The translations under genes and the position numbers were made by a program. Positions 18,802 through 27,553 of a DNA stretch of 64,000 bases are shown here, piece after piece (position 1 is the first letter of the stretch; every line of letters begins with the position of its first letter). The notes below the pieces were generated by a model, which did no database searches, was not told the origin of the DNA, and saw only the letters and a list, made by a program, of their open reading frames with translations. Source of the DNA: Acinetobacter tjernbergiae DSM 14971 = CIP 107465 (lineage in GTDB: Bacteria; Pseudomonadota; Gammaproteobacteria; Pseudomonadales; Moraxellaceae); NCBI RefSeq assembly GCF_000374425.1, contig NZ_KB894359.1, forward strand, positions 92,388-156,387, written 5' to 3'.

Positions 18802-19539
18802 ATGTTGAAGTCGCTTAAAACAATCATCTATGTTCTCTTTGTTTTTGGCCTGAATGCCTGCCAACCAACACAATCAGCGACTTCAACAATTGATGCGAAG
18901 AATTTCGATTCTTTTTGGATTTGGGGTGAGATTCAATCTGCACCTTATCTAAGTAAAGCCAAAGAACTTTATATTTTACAAGGTGAAATTCGCTATTCAA
19001 AACAACGGCGGAGTTCAATACTAACACCACAAGGTGTTTCTATCCTCAAATTACCTCATCAAAAAATCTGGTTAGTCTTTAGAACTCATCATCTAGACTG
19101 GAATGAACAAAATTACCAAGCTGTTTTCAAGCGTTTAGAACATTGGAATAATCACGGAAATCAAGTTCAAGGAATTCAAATCGACTTCGACAGCCGAACC
19201 AATAATTTAAAAGAATATGCCCTATTTCTAGAAAAGTTGAGGAAAGAACTTCCTGCTCATTATCAACTGAGTATTACAGGATTATTGGACTGGACCAATT
19301 TCAAGGATCAAAATACACTGAATATTTTGAAAAACAATATTGATGAACTCGTGATTCAAACCTATCAAGGTACAAACACGATTCCGAATTATCCCGAATA
19401 TTTAAAGCATGTTTCAGCCATGCAATTGCCTTACAAAATAGGTTTTGTGCAACATGGGTTAAGACAAAATAACGCAAACGATTTTGATGACCCTAATTTT
19501 AAAGGCTATGTAGTCTTTTTAGTTCGTTCAAAAACATGA
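18802..19539 (+). CDS. DUF3142-like lipoprotein
   Basis: 245 residues. A lipoprotein signal with lipobox LNAC (residues 17-20) places it in the envelope. The core reads as a TIM-barrel-type domain with FDSFWIWGEI, GIQIDFDSRTNNLKEYALFL and YQLSITGLLDW, a pattern I associate with DUF3142 proteins distantly like glycoside hydrolase family 18. The IDFD motif would be the barrel's acidic strand end. Substrate and activity are unknown. It is co-transcribed with the large exported protein upstream. Confidence 0.7.
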   Translation: MLKSLKTIIYVLFVFGLNACQPTQSATSTIDAKNFDSFWIWGEIQSAPYLSKAKELYILQGEIRYSKQRRSSILTPQGVSILKLPHQKIWLVFRTHHLDWNEQNYQAVFKRLEHWNNHGNQVQGIQIDFDSRTNNLKEYALFLEKLRKELPAHYQLSITGLLDWTNFKDQNTLNILKNNIDELVIQTYQGTNTIPNYPEYLKHVSAMQLPYKIGFVQHGLRQNNANDFDDPNFKGYVVFLVRSKT

Positions 19540-19575
19540 ATTAGCTTGCGATTTAGGTGAAAGATGTCTAAAATC

Positions 19576-19655
19576 GCAGCTTCGCAATTTGCGACATAAC
19601 TTTTTAGTTATGACTCCTTGCTTCTAACTTTTGAGTTAGGGGCTGCTTAAACCGT
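19576..19655 (+). promoter_or_regulatory. Structured leader of rpsF-rpsR-rplI
   Basis: Three small hairpins occur in a row: TCGCA-ATT-TGCGA (19582-19594), CATAACT/AGTTATG (19595-19612) and CTAACT-TTTG-AGTTAG (19624-19639). They are enclosed by GCAGC/GCTGC. A conserved S6:S18-binding leader is known for rpsF operons and this is a candidate. No covariance test was possible. Confidence 0.45.
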
Positions 19656-19667
19656 AAGGAGCTGACA

Positions 19668-20051
19668 ATGCGTCACTACGAAATCGTACTACTGGTACAT
19701 CCAGACCAAAGCGATCAAGTTGTAGGTATGGTTGAACGCTATATCTCTCAGATCAAAGAAGCTGAAGGTCAAATTCACCGTTTAGAAGATTGGGGCCGCC
19801 GCCAATTGGCTTACCCAATTAACAAAATTCACAAGGCACACTACATTCTTATGAATGTTGAATGTGGTCAAACGACTCTTGATGAATTAGAAGAATTGTT
19901 CCGTTATAACGATGCAATTATTCGTAATATCATTATCCGTCGTGAACATGCAATTACTGAAGAATCTTTACTTGCTAAAAGTGCTGAAGAAAAACGTGCG
20001 CGTAAAGCTCAACGTGAAGAAGCACAACACGCAATTCAAGAAGCTGAATAA
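19668..20051 (+). CDS. rpsF: 30S ribosomal protein S6
   Basis: 127 residues. The S6 fold is plain: [18 protein letters not shown] at the start, then [20 protein letters not shown] near residues 36-55. The C-terminal tail is Lys/Glu/Ala-rich. S6 binds S18 on the 30S platform, and S18 follows 11 bases downstream. AAGGAG precedes the ATG. Confidence 0.98.
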   Translation: MRHYEIVLLVHPDQSDQVVGMVERYISQIKEAEGQIHRLEDWGRRQLAYPINKIHKAHYILMNVECGQTTLDELEELFRYNDAIIRNIIIRREHAITEESLLAKSAEEKRARKAQREEAQHAIQEAE

Positions 20052-20062
20052 GGAGAACATCA

Positions 20063-20290
20063 ATGGCACGTTTTTACCGTCGTCGCAAGTTCTGCCGCTT
20101 TACAGCTGAGAAAGTTGCATATATCGACTACAAAGATATCGACACTCTAAAACAGTACATCACTGAAAACGGCAAGATTGTTCCTAGCCGTATTACAGGT
20201 ACTAAAGCTCGTTATCAACGTCAATTAGCGTTAGCTATTAAACAAGCTCGCTATTTGTCTTTGATTCCGTACACTGACAACCATAAGTAA
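20063..20290 (+). CDS. rpsR: 30S ribosomal protein S18
   Basis: 75 residues, the standard S18 length, with [13 protein letters not shown] at the start and the [20 protein letters not shown] block. It lies between rpsF and rplI in the conserved operon. Confidence 0.98.
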   Translation: MARFYRRRKFCRFTAEKVAYIDYKDIDTLKQYITENGKIVPSRITGTKARYQRQLALAIKQARYLSLIPYTDNHK

Positions 20291-20302
20291 GTGAGGTGAG
20301 CT

Positions 20303-20749
20303 GTGGACGTTATCTTATTACAACGCATTAAGAATCTTGGTAAATTAGGCGACAAAGTAGCAGTTAAAGCTGGTTACGGTCGTAACTTTTTGATTCCTCA
20401 AGGTAAAGCAGTAGCTGCTACTGAAGCAAATACTTCAGCTTTTGAAGCTCGTCGTGCTGAACTTGAGAAACAAGAAGCTGATATTTTAGCTGCTGCAAAT
20501 GCACGTGCTGAACAATTGAACGAAGTTAATATCGTTATTACTGCAAAAGCTGGTGATGAAGGTAAACTTTTCGGTTCTATCGGTACTCGTGACATCGCAG
20601 ATGCTTTAACTAATGCTGGTCTTGTTGTAGACCGTGCAGAAGTTCGTTTACCAAACGGTGCGCTTCGTCACACTGGTGAATTCAACATCGCAATCCAATT
20701 GCATCATGATGTTGTTGCAGACGTTCTCGTTACTATCGTATCTGAGTAA
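20303..20749 (+). CDS. rplI: 50S ribosomal protein L9
   Basis: 148 residues starting with a GTG at 20303 (GAGGTGAGCT lies just upstream). The N-domain reads [17 protein letters not shown] and [13 protein letters not shown], followed by the long central helix ([20 protein letters not shown]) and the C-domain with [20 protein letters not shown] sequence. Complete. Confidence 0.98.
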   Translation: MDVILLQRIKNLGKLGDKVAVKAGYGRNFLIPQGKAVAATEANTSAFEARRAELEKQEADILAAANARAEQLNEVNIVITAKAGDEGKLFGSIGTRDIADALTNAGLVVDRAEVRLPNGALRHTGEFNIAIQLHHDVVADVLVTIVSE

Positions 20750-20758
20750 TTTTTGCAA

Positions 20759-20791
20759 AGAAAAGGGCATGTTTTTACATGCTCTTTTTTT
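20759..20791 (+). terminator. Rho-independent terminator of the rpsF operon
   Basis: AAAGGGCATG and CATGCTCTTT pair with one G-T wobble over a 6-base loop, followed by a T run. Confidence 0.85.
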
Positions 20792-20931
20792 ATGCCTAAA
20801 ATTTTATATCTTTAGTACACTCTACTTTTCCACCAATTAAACAATTTTCTTCCAATTAAATTCTCCTGTCTGCGTCCATTTGGATTAAGATAGTCAGTCG
20901 TTACAGTTTCATCTTTTTATTAGGTCTTGTT

Positions 20932-22377
20932 ATGTCACAGGCGAATGCCAATTTTACGAAAAATTCTCCAAACACAGAGAGTAAAGTGAGTGACTCAGGT
21001 CAGTTAAAAGAGTTTCGTACCCCACCGCATAACCTTGCGATTGAGCAAGCTGTACTCGCGGCATTAATGACGGTTGCCGAATCATTTGAACAAGTCGGTG
21101 ATTTACTCAAAGAAAATGATTTTTATGCAACTCGCCATAAATATATTTACCGTGCAGTTGAGAAACTCGCTCAAGAAAACTCACCCTACGATGCTGTACT
21201 CGTCAATGACTGGCTACTCAAACAAAATTTGCTAGATGCAATTGGTGGTGAAGAATATTTAATGCAACTCATGGCAGACTCACCCTCAAGTTTTTACAAT
21301 CTTGAAACCTATGCCAACAAAATCAAAGAATTTTCAACACTGCGTAGCATGATCAAAGTAAGCAGTGATATTTTACAAAATGCTTATGACACCAAGGGTC
21401 GCCCTGTCAGTGAAATTCTAGATTTAGCTGAAACCCAGATTTTTTCGCTTGCAGAACAACACAATAATAATAAAAAGGACTCAGGTCCAAAATCGATTAG
21501 CTCTGTCACTGCCGATGTAATTTCTAAACTCGATGAACTTTCTAAACTAGACGGCAATATCACAGGTTTAACCACAGGCTTTTTGGAACTCGATAATAAA
21601 ACCTCAGGTATGCAAGCTGGGGATTTGATTATTGTTGCAGCCCGTCCATCAATGGGTAAAACCACCTTTGCAATGAACTTAGTTGAAAGTGTGCTGCAAT
21701 ACAACCGCTTACCTGCTCTTGTATTCTCGATGGAGATGCCAGCAGACTCGATTGCGATGCGTTTGATCTCAGCAATGGGTAAAGTTCATCAAGGACATTT
21801 GCGTTCAGGTAATCTCGATGCAGATGAATGGACAAAAGTCACAGGAACTATTCTTCAATTGCAAGAAATGCACCTCTATATCGATGATTCCTCTGCCCTG
21901 CCACCAACCGAACTTCGCGCGCGTGCGCGACGTATTGCCAAAATGCATGATGGCAAAATCGGCTGTATTATGGTCGACTACTTGCAGTTGATGAAAGTCC
22001 CAGGTATGGGCGACAACCGTGTCGGTGAGATTTCAGAAATCTCTCGGAGCTTAAAAGCACTGGCGAAAGAAATGATGTGCCCTGTGATTGCACTCTCTCA
22101 GCTTAACCGTAGTTTGGAGAACCGACCAAATAAACGTCCTGTGATGTCAGACTTACGTGAATCAGGTGCAATCGAACAGGATGCTGACTTAATCATGTTT
22201 ATTTACCGTGATGAAGTCTATAACAAAGAGTCTAAAGAAGCAGGCACAGCTGAGATTATTATCGGTAAACAACGTAATGGTCCAATTGGTTCAGTTCGTC
22301 TTGCCTTTGAAGGTCAATACACTCGTTTTAGTAACCTCTCTCCTGAGTTCTATGCTCAATATGACAATGACGAATAA
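20932..22377 (+). CDS. dnaB: Replicative DNA helicase DnaB
   Basis: 481 residues, full length. The N-terminal DnaB domain includes PPHNLAIEQAVLAALM, where the helicase binds primase and loader. The RecA-like ATPase domain holds the Walker A motif ARPSMGKTTFAMN near residues 238-250, VDYLQLM (Walker B) near 349, and the SDLRESGAIEQDADLI arginine-finger region. No intein is present. A polar 20-residue N-terminal extension precedes the conserved domain. Confidence 0.98.
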   Translation: MSQANANFTKNSPNTESKVSDSGQLKEFRTPPHNLAIEQAVLAALMTVAESFEQVGDLLKENDFYATRHKYIYRAVEKLAQENSPYDAVLVNDWLLKQNLLDAIGGEEYLMQLMADSPSSFYNLETYANKIKEFSTLRSMIKVSSDILQNAYDTKGRPVSEILDLAETQIFSLAEQHNNNKKDSGPKSISSVTADVISKLDELSKLDGNITGLTTGFLELDNKTSGMQAGDLIIVAARPSMGKTTFAMNLVESVLQYNRLPALVFSMEMPADSIAMRLISAMGKVHQGHLRSGNLDADEWTKVTGTILQLQEMHLYIDDSSALPPTELRARARRIAKMHDGKIGCIMVDYLQLMKVPGMGDNRVGEISEISRSLKALAKEMMCPVIALSQLNRSLENRPNKRPVMSDLRESGAIEQDADLIMFIYRDEVYNKESKEAGTAEIIIGKQRNGPIGSVRLAFEGQYTRFSNLSPEFYAQYDNDE

Positions 22378-22406
22378 TCCTTTACGAAGCTATAGCCGCT
22401 TCTCAT

Positions 22407-22425
22407 CCCTCTTTTTCAAAGAGGG
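22407..22425 (+). terminator. Hairpin after dnaB
   Basis: CCCTCTTT-TTC-AAAGAGGG, eight perfect pairs. The following T run is poor (GCTTTCT). The stem resembles the first hairpin of the REP-like element at 62988, so it could be a solo half-element acting as a terminator. Confidence 0.55.
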
Positions 22426-22457
22426 GCTTTCTACTAAATCCTAAAGGAGACATTAGG

Positions 22458-23528
22458 GTGCGCCAAGCAACAGTTTATATTGACAGTGATGCACTACAAT
22501 ATAATTTAAATCGTGTTAAACAACTTGCTCCACATTCAAAAATTGTCAGTATGGTCAAAGCCAATGCCTATGGACACGGAGTTAAAGACTGTTTAGCCGC
22601 CTTGGATGCAACAGATGCCTTTGGTGTCGCCAGTTTAGAAGAAGCTTTGGAGATCAGGCAACTCGGATATATTCAGCCAATCACCTTGATTGAGGGCGTA
22701 TTTTCAGAAGATGAAATGCAGCAAGTGATTGAACACAAACTCGAATGTATTGTTCATCACAATCAACAAGTTGAATGGTTGATTCAGCAGCAACAAGCTT
22801 ATAATGCTTTGGGCTTAAAAGTTTGGGTAAAACTGAATAGCGGTATGAATCGTTTGGGCTTTAAAGTTACTGAAATTATTGATGTCATTCAACGTTTAAA
22901 AGCAGAAGGTTTTACCTGCGTACTCGCCATGCATTTTGCCAATGCAGATGCCGATCACCCTCTGAATGAACAACAAAAACAACAATTTCTACACGTCAAA
23001 CAAGCATGTGACCCTATCTTAGCATCATGCTGTAACTCTGCTGCGATCTACAAATATCCTGAATTACATTTTGATTTTGTACGTCCTGGGATTATGCTCT
23101 ACGGGGCAAGCCCATTTGCAGATCGAAATGTACATGAACTTGATTTGAAACCTGTGATGACCTTGAGTGCAGAAATCATTGCACTCAATCAGATCCAACA
23201 AGGTGAATATGTCGGTTATGGCTCTAGCTATACGGCTTCATGCACATCAAATATTGCAATTGTTTCAATTGGTTATGGTGATGGTTATCCTCGTGCCTAT
23301 GTAAAACCCAATTTTGTCGCGATTGATCAACAGCTTGTTGCTGTCGTTGGGCGTGTCAGCATGGACATGATTGCAATTGATGTAACACATATAAATACTG
23401 ACATAGGAACTCCAGTTGAACTATGGGGTAAACATCGCTTAGTCGATGATGTCGCTGCTGCAAATGGAACGATTAGTTATGAATTATTATGCCGATTAAG
23501 CAATCGACCGATAAGAACACTCATTTAA
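22458..23528 (+). CDS. alr: Alanine racemase
   Basis: 356 residues from a GTG at 22458, with AAAGGAGA 9 bases upstream. The PLP lysine is K34 in SMVKANAYGHG. The second-subunit catalytic Tyr lies in the VGYGSSYTAS segment near residue 255, and RPGIMLYGASPF is conserved. It makes D-alanine for peptidoglycan. The dnaB-alr order is widespread in gamma-proteobacteria. Confidence 0.96.
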   Translation: MRQATVYIDSDALQYNLNRVKQLAPHSKIVSMVKANAYGHGVKDCLAALDATDAFGVASLEEALEIRQLGYIQPITLIEGVFSEDEMQQVIEHKLECIVHHNQQVEWLIQQQQAYNALGLKVWVKLNSGMNRLGFKVTEIIDVIQRLKAEGFTCVLAMHFANADADHPLNEQQKQQFLHVKQACDPILASCCNSAAIYKYPELHFDFVRPGIMLYGASPFADRNVHELDLKPVMTLSAEIIALNQIQQGEYVGYGSSYTASCTSNIAIVSIGYGDGYPRAYVKPNFVAIDQQLVAVVGRVSMDMIAIDVTHINTDIGTPVELWGKHRLVDDVAAANGTISYELLCRLSNRPIRTLI

Positions 23529-23536
23529 AACAGACA

Positions 23537-23566
23537 AAAAAATCCAAGCCATTGCTTGGATTTTTT
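23537..23566. terminator. Bidirectional terminator between alr and the Anbu gene
   Basis: AAAAAATCCAAGC-CATT-GCTTGGATTTTTT, perfect 13-bp stem between two convergent genes. Confidence 0.93.
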
Positions 23567-23575
23567 ATCGGATCA

Positions 23576-24310
23576 TTACAACCCATAATCAGCAGTAGGT
23601 TTCGGTAATTCCTGTAAGCCACGGCGCAAGGTTTCTGACCATTGCTTACTAATCTGAGTAAAATACGGATCATCTTCTCTAATCCGCTTACCTTCTGGAA
23701 TTTTAAAACTATCTTTATGATATACCAATGCATCTAAAGGCAAACCAACTGAAACATTGGAACGTAATGTCGAGTCAAAAGAGATCAATGTGCAACGTAA
23801 TGCATCATCTAAAGGCATGCTATAGTGCAAAGCACGATCTAAAATTGGTTTACCATATTTACTTTCACCAATCTGAAAATAAGGCGTATCGGTGGTTGCA
23901 CAAATAAAATTGCCTTGAGGATAAACATTATAGAGTTGCATTGCCTCACCTTGGATCTGCCCACCGACCAAGATACTGCACGAATAATTCATTTGTTCCT
24001 GCGTATCTGTTGTAATATCCTCAAGCACTTTACGCAACGTTTTGCCAACCAATTCGGCAACTTCAAACATTGTATTTGCGCTATATAAATTTGGCTCTTG
24101 GTGCAATGCCAAAGCATTTTGTAGATGACCAATCACGGCTTGTGTCGTTGCTAAATTACCTGCTGTTTGTAGCGCAATAAAACGCTCACCTTCAACCCCA
24201 AAGGTATGCAGTTTACGAAATACAGAAATATGATCGACCCCTGCATTAGTTCGAGTATCACTAATCAATACCAAACCTTGCTCTAATCTTAATGCACAAC
24301 AATAGGTCAT
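23576..24310 (-). CDS. Anbu-type proteasome-like peptidase
   Basis: 244 residues of the Ntn-hydrolase fold. Removal of Met1 would expose the nucleophile Thr in M-TYCCALRLEQGLVLISDTR. The internal FGVEGERFIALQTAGNLATT and the SCSILVGGQIQGEAMQLYNV segment match Anbu, the ancestral beta-subunit family related to HslV and the 20S proteasome. No AAA+ unfoldase gene adjoins it. The neighbours (transglutaminase-like, alpha-E, ATP-grasp) are the classical Anbu gene partners. The natural substrate is not established; a role in processing or recycling of an ATP-grasp-made peptide has been proposed from context. Confidence 0.9.
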   Translation of the reverse strand: MTYCCALRLEQGLVLISDTRTNAGVDHISVFRKLHTFGVEGERFIALQTAGNLATTQAVIGHLQNALALHQEPNLYSANTMFEVAELVGKTLRKVLEDITTDTQEQMNYSCSILVGGQIQGEAMQLYNVYPQGNFICATTDTPYFQIGESKYGKPILDRALHYSMPLDDALRCTLISFDSTLRSNVSVGLPLDALVYHKDSFKIPEGKRIREDDPYFTQISKQWSETLRRGLQELPKPTADYGL

Positions 24311-24326
24311 CTTTTTCTCTTTACCT

Positions 24327-25106
24327 TCAACAAGCCAAAACTTGAACTACAGACATCATACTTTCCACTCCTCCTTGTTCACGAATACCTCGAATTGGCG
24401 CAACATCTAAATAATCACGACCAACTGCAACATAAATATGATTTTTCGGAGTAAATATCTGATTACTTACATCAAAACAATACCACTCATTTTCCACAAA
24501 TACCTCTGCCCATGCATGACTGGCAAGGTGGGGCTGATTTTCATCATAGATATAGCCAGAGACATAGCGAGCTGGTAATTGTAGCGCACGACACATGGCA
24601 ATTAATATATGTGCATGATCTTGGCAAACACCCTGCCCAGCATAAAATGCATCAATTGCAGAAGTTGTAACCGATGTACTCTCAGATTGATACTGAACCT
24701 GCTGTAAAATTTTTTCAGATAAACGTACTAAATGCTTGCGATCTTTTACTTTTACAACTGCCTGTGCAAAGTCAAACATCGTTAAATCACAAGATGTTAT
24801 TGCTGTGCGCTGTAAAAAAATCATTGGAGAAACATTAATGTCTACATAACCAAGTTCTGTTGCATGTAAATCAATCACACCTTGCGCCATAATGGTCAAA
24901 TAACGATATTCATGTCGCTGCGTTGCAGTAATCCATAGATTATTAAATGCATCTCGCTGACATGAATATTGTCCTGGTACACTAATATGCCAATTTTCAA
25001 TATTTTGATGCATAGAACTCTGTGGCATCATTTTAATTGACTGCACACTGTTTCGCGCTACCTGTGTATAACGATAGTGCGTTTGGTGATTCACCATGAG
25101 TCTCAT
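24327..25106 (-). CDS. Transglutaminase-like cysteine protease-fold protein
   Basis: 259 residues. The N-terminal domain begins with VNHQTHYRYTQVARNSVQ, as in the bacterial transglutaminase N-domain. The catalytic core shows the Cys in GQGVCQDHAHILIAMCR (near residue 160), the His in ASHAWAEVFV (near 201) and the Asp in WYCFDVSNQ (near 215). Its ATG overlaps the stop of the alpha-E gene by four bases (ATGA type), indicating coupling. The family likely hydrolyses or transfers amide bonds; the target is unknown. Cytoplasmic, with no signal peptide. Confidence 0.88.
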   Translation of the reverse strand: MRLMVNHQTHYRYTQVARNSVQSIKMMPQSSMHQNIENWHISVPGQYSCQRDAFNNLWITATQRHEYRYLTIMAQGVIDLHATELGYVDINVSPMIFLQRTAITSCDLTMFDFAQAVVKVKDRKHLVRLSEKILQQVQYQSESTSVTTSAIDAFYAGQGVCQDHAHILIAMCRALQLPARYVSGYIYDENQPHLASHAWAEVFVENEWYCFDVSNQIFTPKNHIYVAVGRDYLDVAPIRGIREQGGVESMMSVVQVLAC

Positions 25107-25705
25107 GAGAATGCCTCAAATTGGTTTTCCAATTTATACGTGAATGCATAAAACTGATTTAAATACGGTTGATCTTTTAAGATTTCCCAACTTGCTTGCA
25201 AATCATGCCATCCCAATTCAAATAACCGCCCAATAATTGGGTCAATCGAATCTATGGTATGGTCAATATTATGCTGAAATCTAAAATAAGTATCGATTTG
25301 CTCGACACATTGCCCAACATGGAAAAATAAGAAAATATCGTCTTGCTCTGCTTTTATAATAGCGCAGCACTTTTCTATAACCCCCTGAATTGCCTCTCCG
25401 TCAGATACCGCATTTTTAATTATATAATTCAGTTCAGCATACGCCTGAGCGCTCAATAAACCGCGTAATTCTTGGATATTATCTCGCGCAATCTCAAGCT
25501 GACTTAACAAAGAATAAGGTTGTTGTTGATCCAACATAAACTGATTTAGACTTTCAGCATCATCAATATGCAAGCAAAGTGCTTGAGCAAAGCGAGTTGC
25601 TTGCTCATCATCACAAAATGGTAAATAACTCGCAACATGACCAATTCTGAATAAATAACGACCTAACCAGTAAATATGATGAGCGCTTGAACTAAGTAAA
25701 ACCAT
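25103..25705 (-). CDS. Short alpha-E domain protein
   Basis: 200 residues, all helical in appearance. The opening LLSSSAHHIYWLGRYLFRIGHVA is the alpha-E (DUF403) signature (SRVAENLYWLGRYLER-like), and LFFHVGQCVEQIDTYFRF is the second conserved helix. Typical alpha-E proteins are around 300 residues, so this is a reduced form lacking part of the central region. No stop or frameshift explains it; the frame is clean. It partners with ATP-grasp enzymes and transglutaminases in peptide-ligase clusters, with unknown biochemical role. Confidence 0.8.
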   Translation of the reverse strand: MVLLSSSAHHIYWLGRYLFRIGHVASYLPFCDDEQATRFAQALCLHIDDAESLNQFMLDQQQPYSLLSQLEIARDNIQELRGLLSAQAYAELNYIIKNAVSDGEAIQGVIEKCCAIIKAEQDDIFLFFHVGQCVEQIDTYFRFQHNIDHTIDSIDPIIGRLFELGWHDLQASWEILKDQPYLNQFYAFTYKLENQFEAFS

Positions 25706-25790
25706 AAATGTCCTCCCTTATAGATGATCAAATCCTCCAAAGCACCGCACTAAGCCAAGTACTTTGGATTAAAACGTTGAAGGAAAATGC

Positions 25791-27341
25791 TCAAGAACGT
25801 AATGTTTCCACGACCCATGTATCTTTAATCCCACCACCCTGAGAAGAATTAACCACCAAGGAACCCGCTTGCATCGCCACACGAGTCAAACCACCCGGCA
25901 CAATCTCAGTACGGTAAGGAGAACTCAAAACGAATGGACGTAAATCAATATGTCGCTCAGCAACCCCTTCAGACGTTAATGTTGGTGCAACCGAAAGCGC
26001 TAAAGTGGGCTGCGCAATATATAAGTGTGGTGTTTCAATAATTTTTTGTCTAAATAGTTCAATTTGTTGCTGATCTGCTTGCGGCCCAATCAACATGCCA
26101 TAACCACCCGAACCTTGAGCTTCTTTAACCACTAATTTTTCTAAATTATGAAGGACATAATCCAATTGTTCTTGGTCACGACATTGATATGTCGGCACAT
26201 TATTTAAGATTGCCATCTCACCCAAATAAAACTGGATCATCTGATCAACATAAGGATAAATTGATTTATCGTCAGCAACACCTGTACCCGGTGCATTTGC
26301 AATCACAACATTTTTTTGCAAATAAGCCGACATCAACCCTGCCACACCTAATGTGCTATCAGGTCTAAAAGTCAACGGATCAAGGAAATCATCATCCACA
26401 CGGCGATAAATCACATCAACTTGCTGACGACCACGAATTGTTTTGACAAAGACTCGATCATTCTCAACAAATAAATCTCGACTCGTGACCAATGGCACAT
26501 CCATTTCACGCGCTAAAAATGAATGTTCATAATAAGCACTGTTAAAACGACCCGGTGTTAATACCACAATAAGTGGCTTATCCACATAAGCATTCTCTTC
26601 TAAAATTGCTCTTAATAAAGTTGGATATTGTTCAATACCTTGCAAATTATTGCTTGTGCATAAATCTGGCATTAATTTTTGGCTGATCTTACGACTCTCA
26701 ATCATATAAGAGACGCCTGACGGTGTTCTTAAATTGTCTTCAAGTACAAAGAAATCACCTTGACCATCTCGAATAATGTCAATGCCGCTAATTTGTGAAT
26801 AAACTTTCCCTTTAAGATGATGCTTTAACATATGTGGTTGAAATGCTTCATGCGCAATCACCTGCTGTGCAGGAATAAGTCCTTCTTTTAAAATATTTTG
26901 CCCATGATAAATATCATCTAAAAATAAATTCAGTGCTTTCACACGTTGCGCACAGCCTGATGAGATTTTTTCCCATTGTTTCTTTTCAATCACTCTTGGA
27001 ATAAGATCATAGGGAATCGTTCGCTCAGCACCCTCTTGATCGCCATAAACATTGAACGTAATTCCTTGATAAAGGAAATGTTGCTTGGCTTGAACACCTA
27101 ATGACCGTAATTCATCGAGACTACGAAGACTCAACCATTGTTCAATTTTTTTCGAGGCTTCTGCATTAAAACTTTTATCATCTAACATTTCATTGAAAAA
27201 TTCAGATTTAAGCTGCTCAAATAAATTTGGATTGACGTTGAGCTGTGGAATAAATGTAGACGAATGGACTGATACTGCTGCCGTTTGCTCTTGAGTATAA
27301 TAATCCGCACTGACATGTAGGCTGTGTTCTTGTTCTGACAT
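25791..27341 (-). CDS. Circularly permuted ATP-grasp enzyme (DUF404/DUF407)
   Basis: 516 residues. Family signatures: GITFNVYGDQEGAERTIPYD near residue 93, then FFVLEDNLRTPSGVSYMIE near 204-222, and LVVKEAQGSGGYGMLIGP near 402-419, the ATP-binding glycine loop. These enzymes are predicted amide- or peptide-bond ligases. It is the first gene of the minus-strand cluster; the alpha-E gene follows after 85 bases. The 212-base gap to the WYL gene holds both divergent promoters. The substrate is unknown. Confidence 0.9.
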   Translation of the reverse strand: MSEQEHSLHVSADYYTQEQTAAVSVHSSTFIPQLNVNPNLFEQLKSEFFNEMLDDKSFNAEASKKIEQWLSLRSLDELRSLGVQAKQHFLYQGITFNVYGDQEGAERTIPYDLIPRVIEKKQWEKISSGCAQRVKALNLFLDDIYHGQNILKEGLIPAQQVIAHEAFQPHMLKHHLKGKVYSQISGIDIIRDGQGDFFVLEDNLRTPSGVSYMIESRKISQKLMPDLCTSNNLQGIEQYPTLLRAILEENAYVDKPLIVVLTPGRFNSAYYEHSFLAREMDVPLVTSRDLFVENDRVFVKTIRGRQQVDVIYRRVDDDFLDPLTFRPDSTLGVAGLMSAYLQKNVVIANAPGTGVADDKSIYPYVDQMIQFYLGEMAILNNVPTYQCRDQEQLDYVLHNLEKLVVKEAQGSGGYGMLIGPQADQQQIELFRQKIIETPHLYIAQPTLALSVAPTLTSEGVAERHIDLRPFVLSSPYRTEIVPGGLTRVAMQAGSLVVNSSQGGGIKDTWVVETLRS

Positions 27342-27553
27342 AGGAACCTCGTCTCATCATTTATTTATATTTCAAATAAGCAATTTCAATGCCACTTATA
27401 TAAAACGATTATTTTTTCATCAGAATTAAGATCATTCAATAAATCGATGCTTGTTTCAGTCGTAAATACGTAATCTCAAGATGATGTACTTGCTAAATAG
27501 TGCTAGTTTTTTTATTGTGTTTGCTCTAGACCATTGAATTACGTATTACGCTT
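27342..27553. promoter_or_regulatory. Divergent promoter region, Anbu cluster and WYL regulator
   Basis: 212 AT-rich bases between two divergent starts. I see no clear repeat or operator here, but the position makes it the natural binding region for the WYL regulator. Confidence 0.4.
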
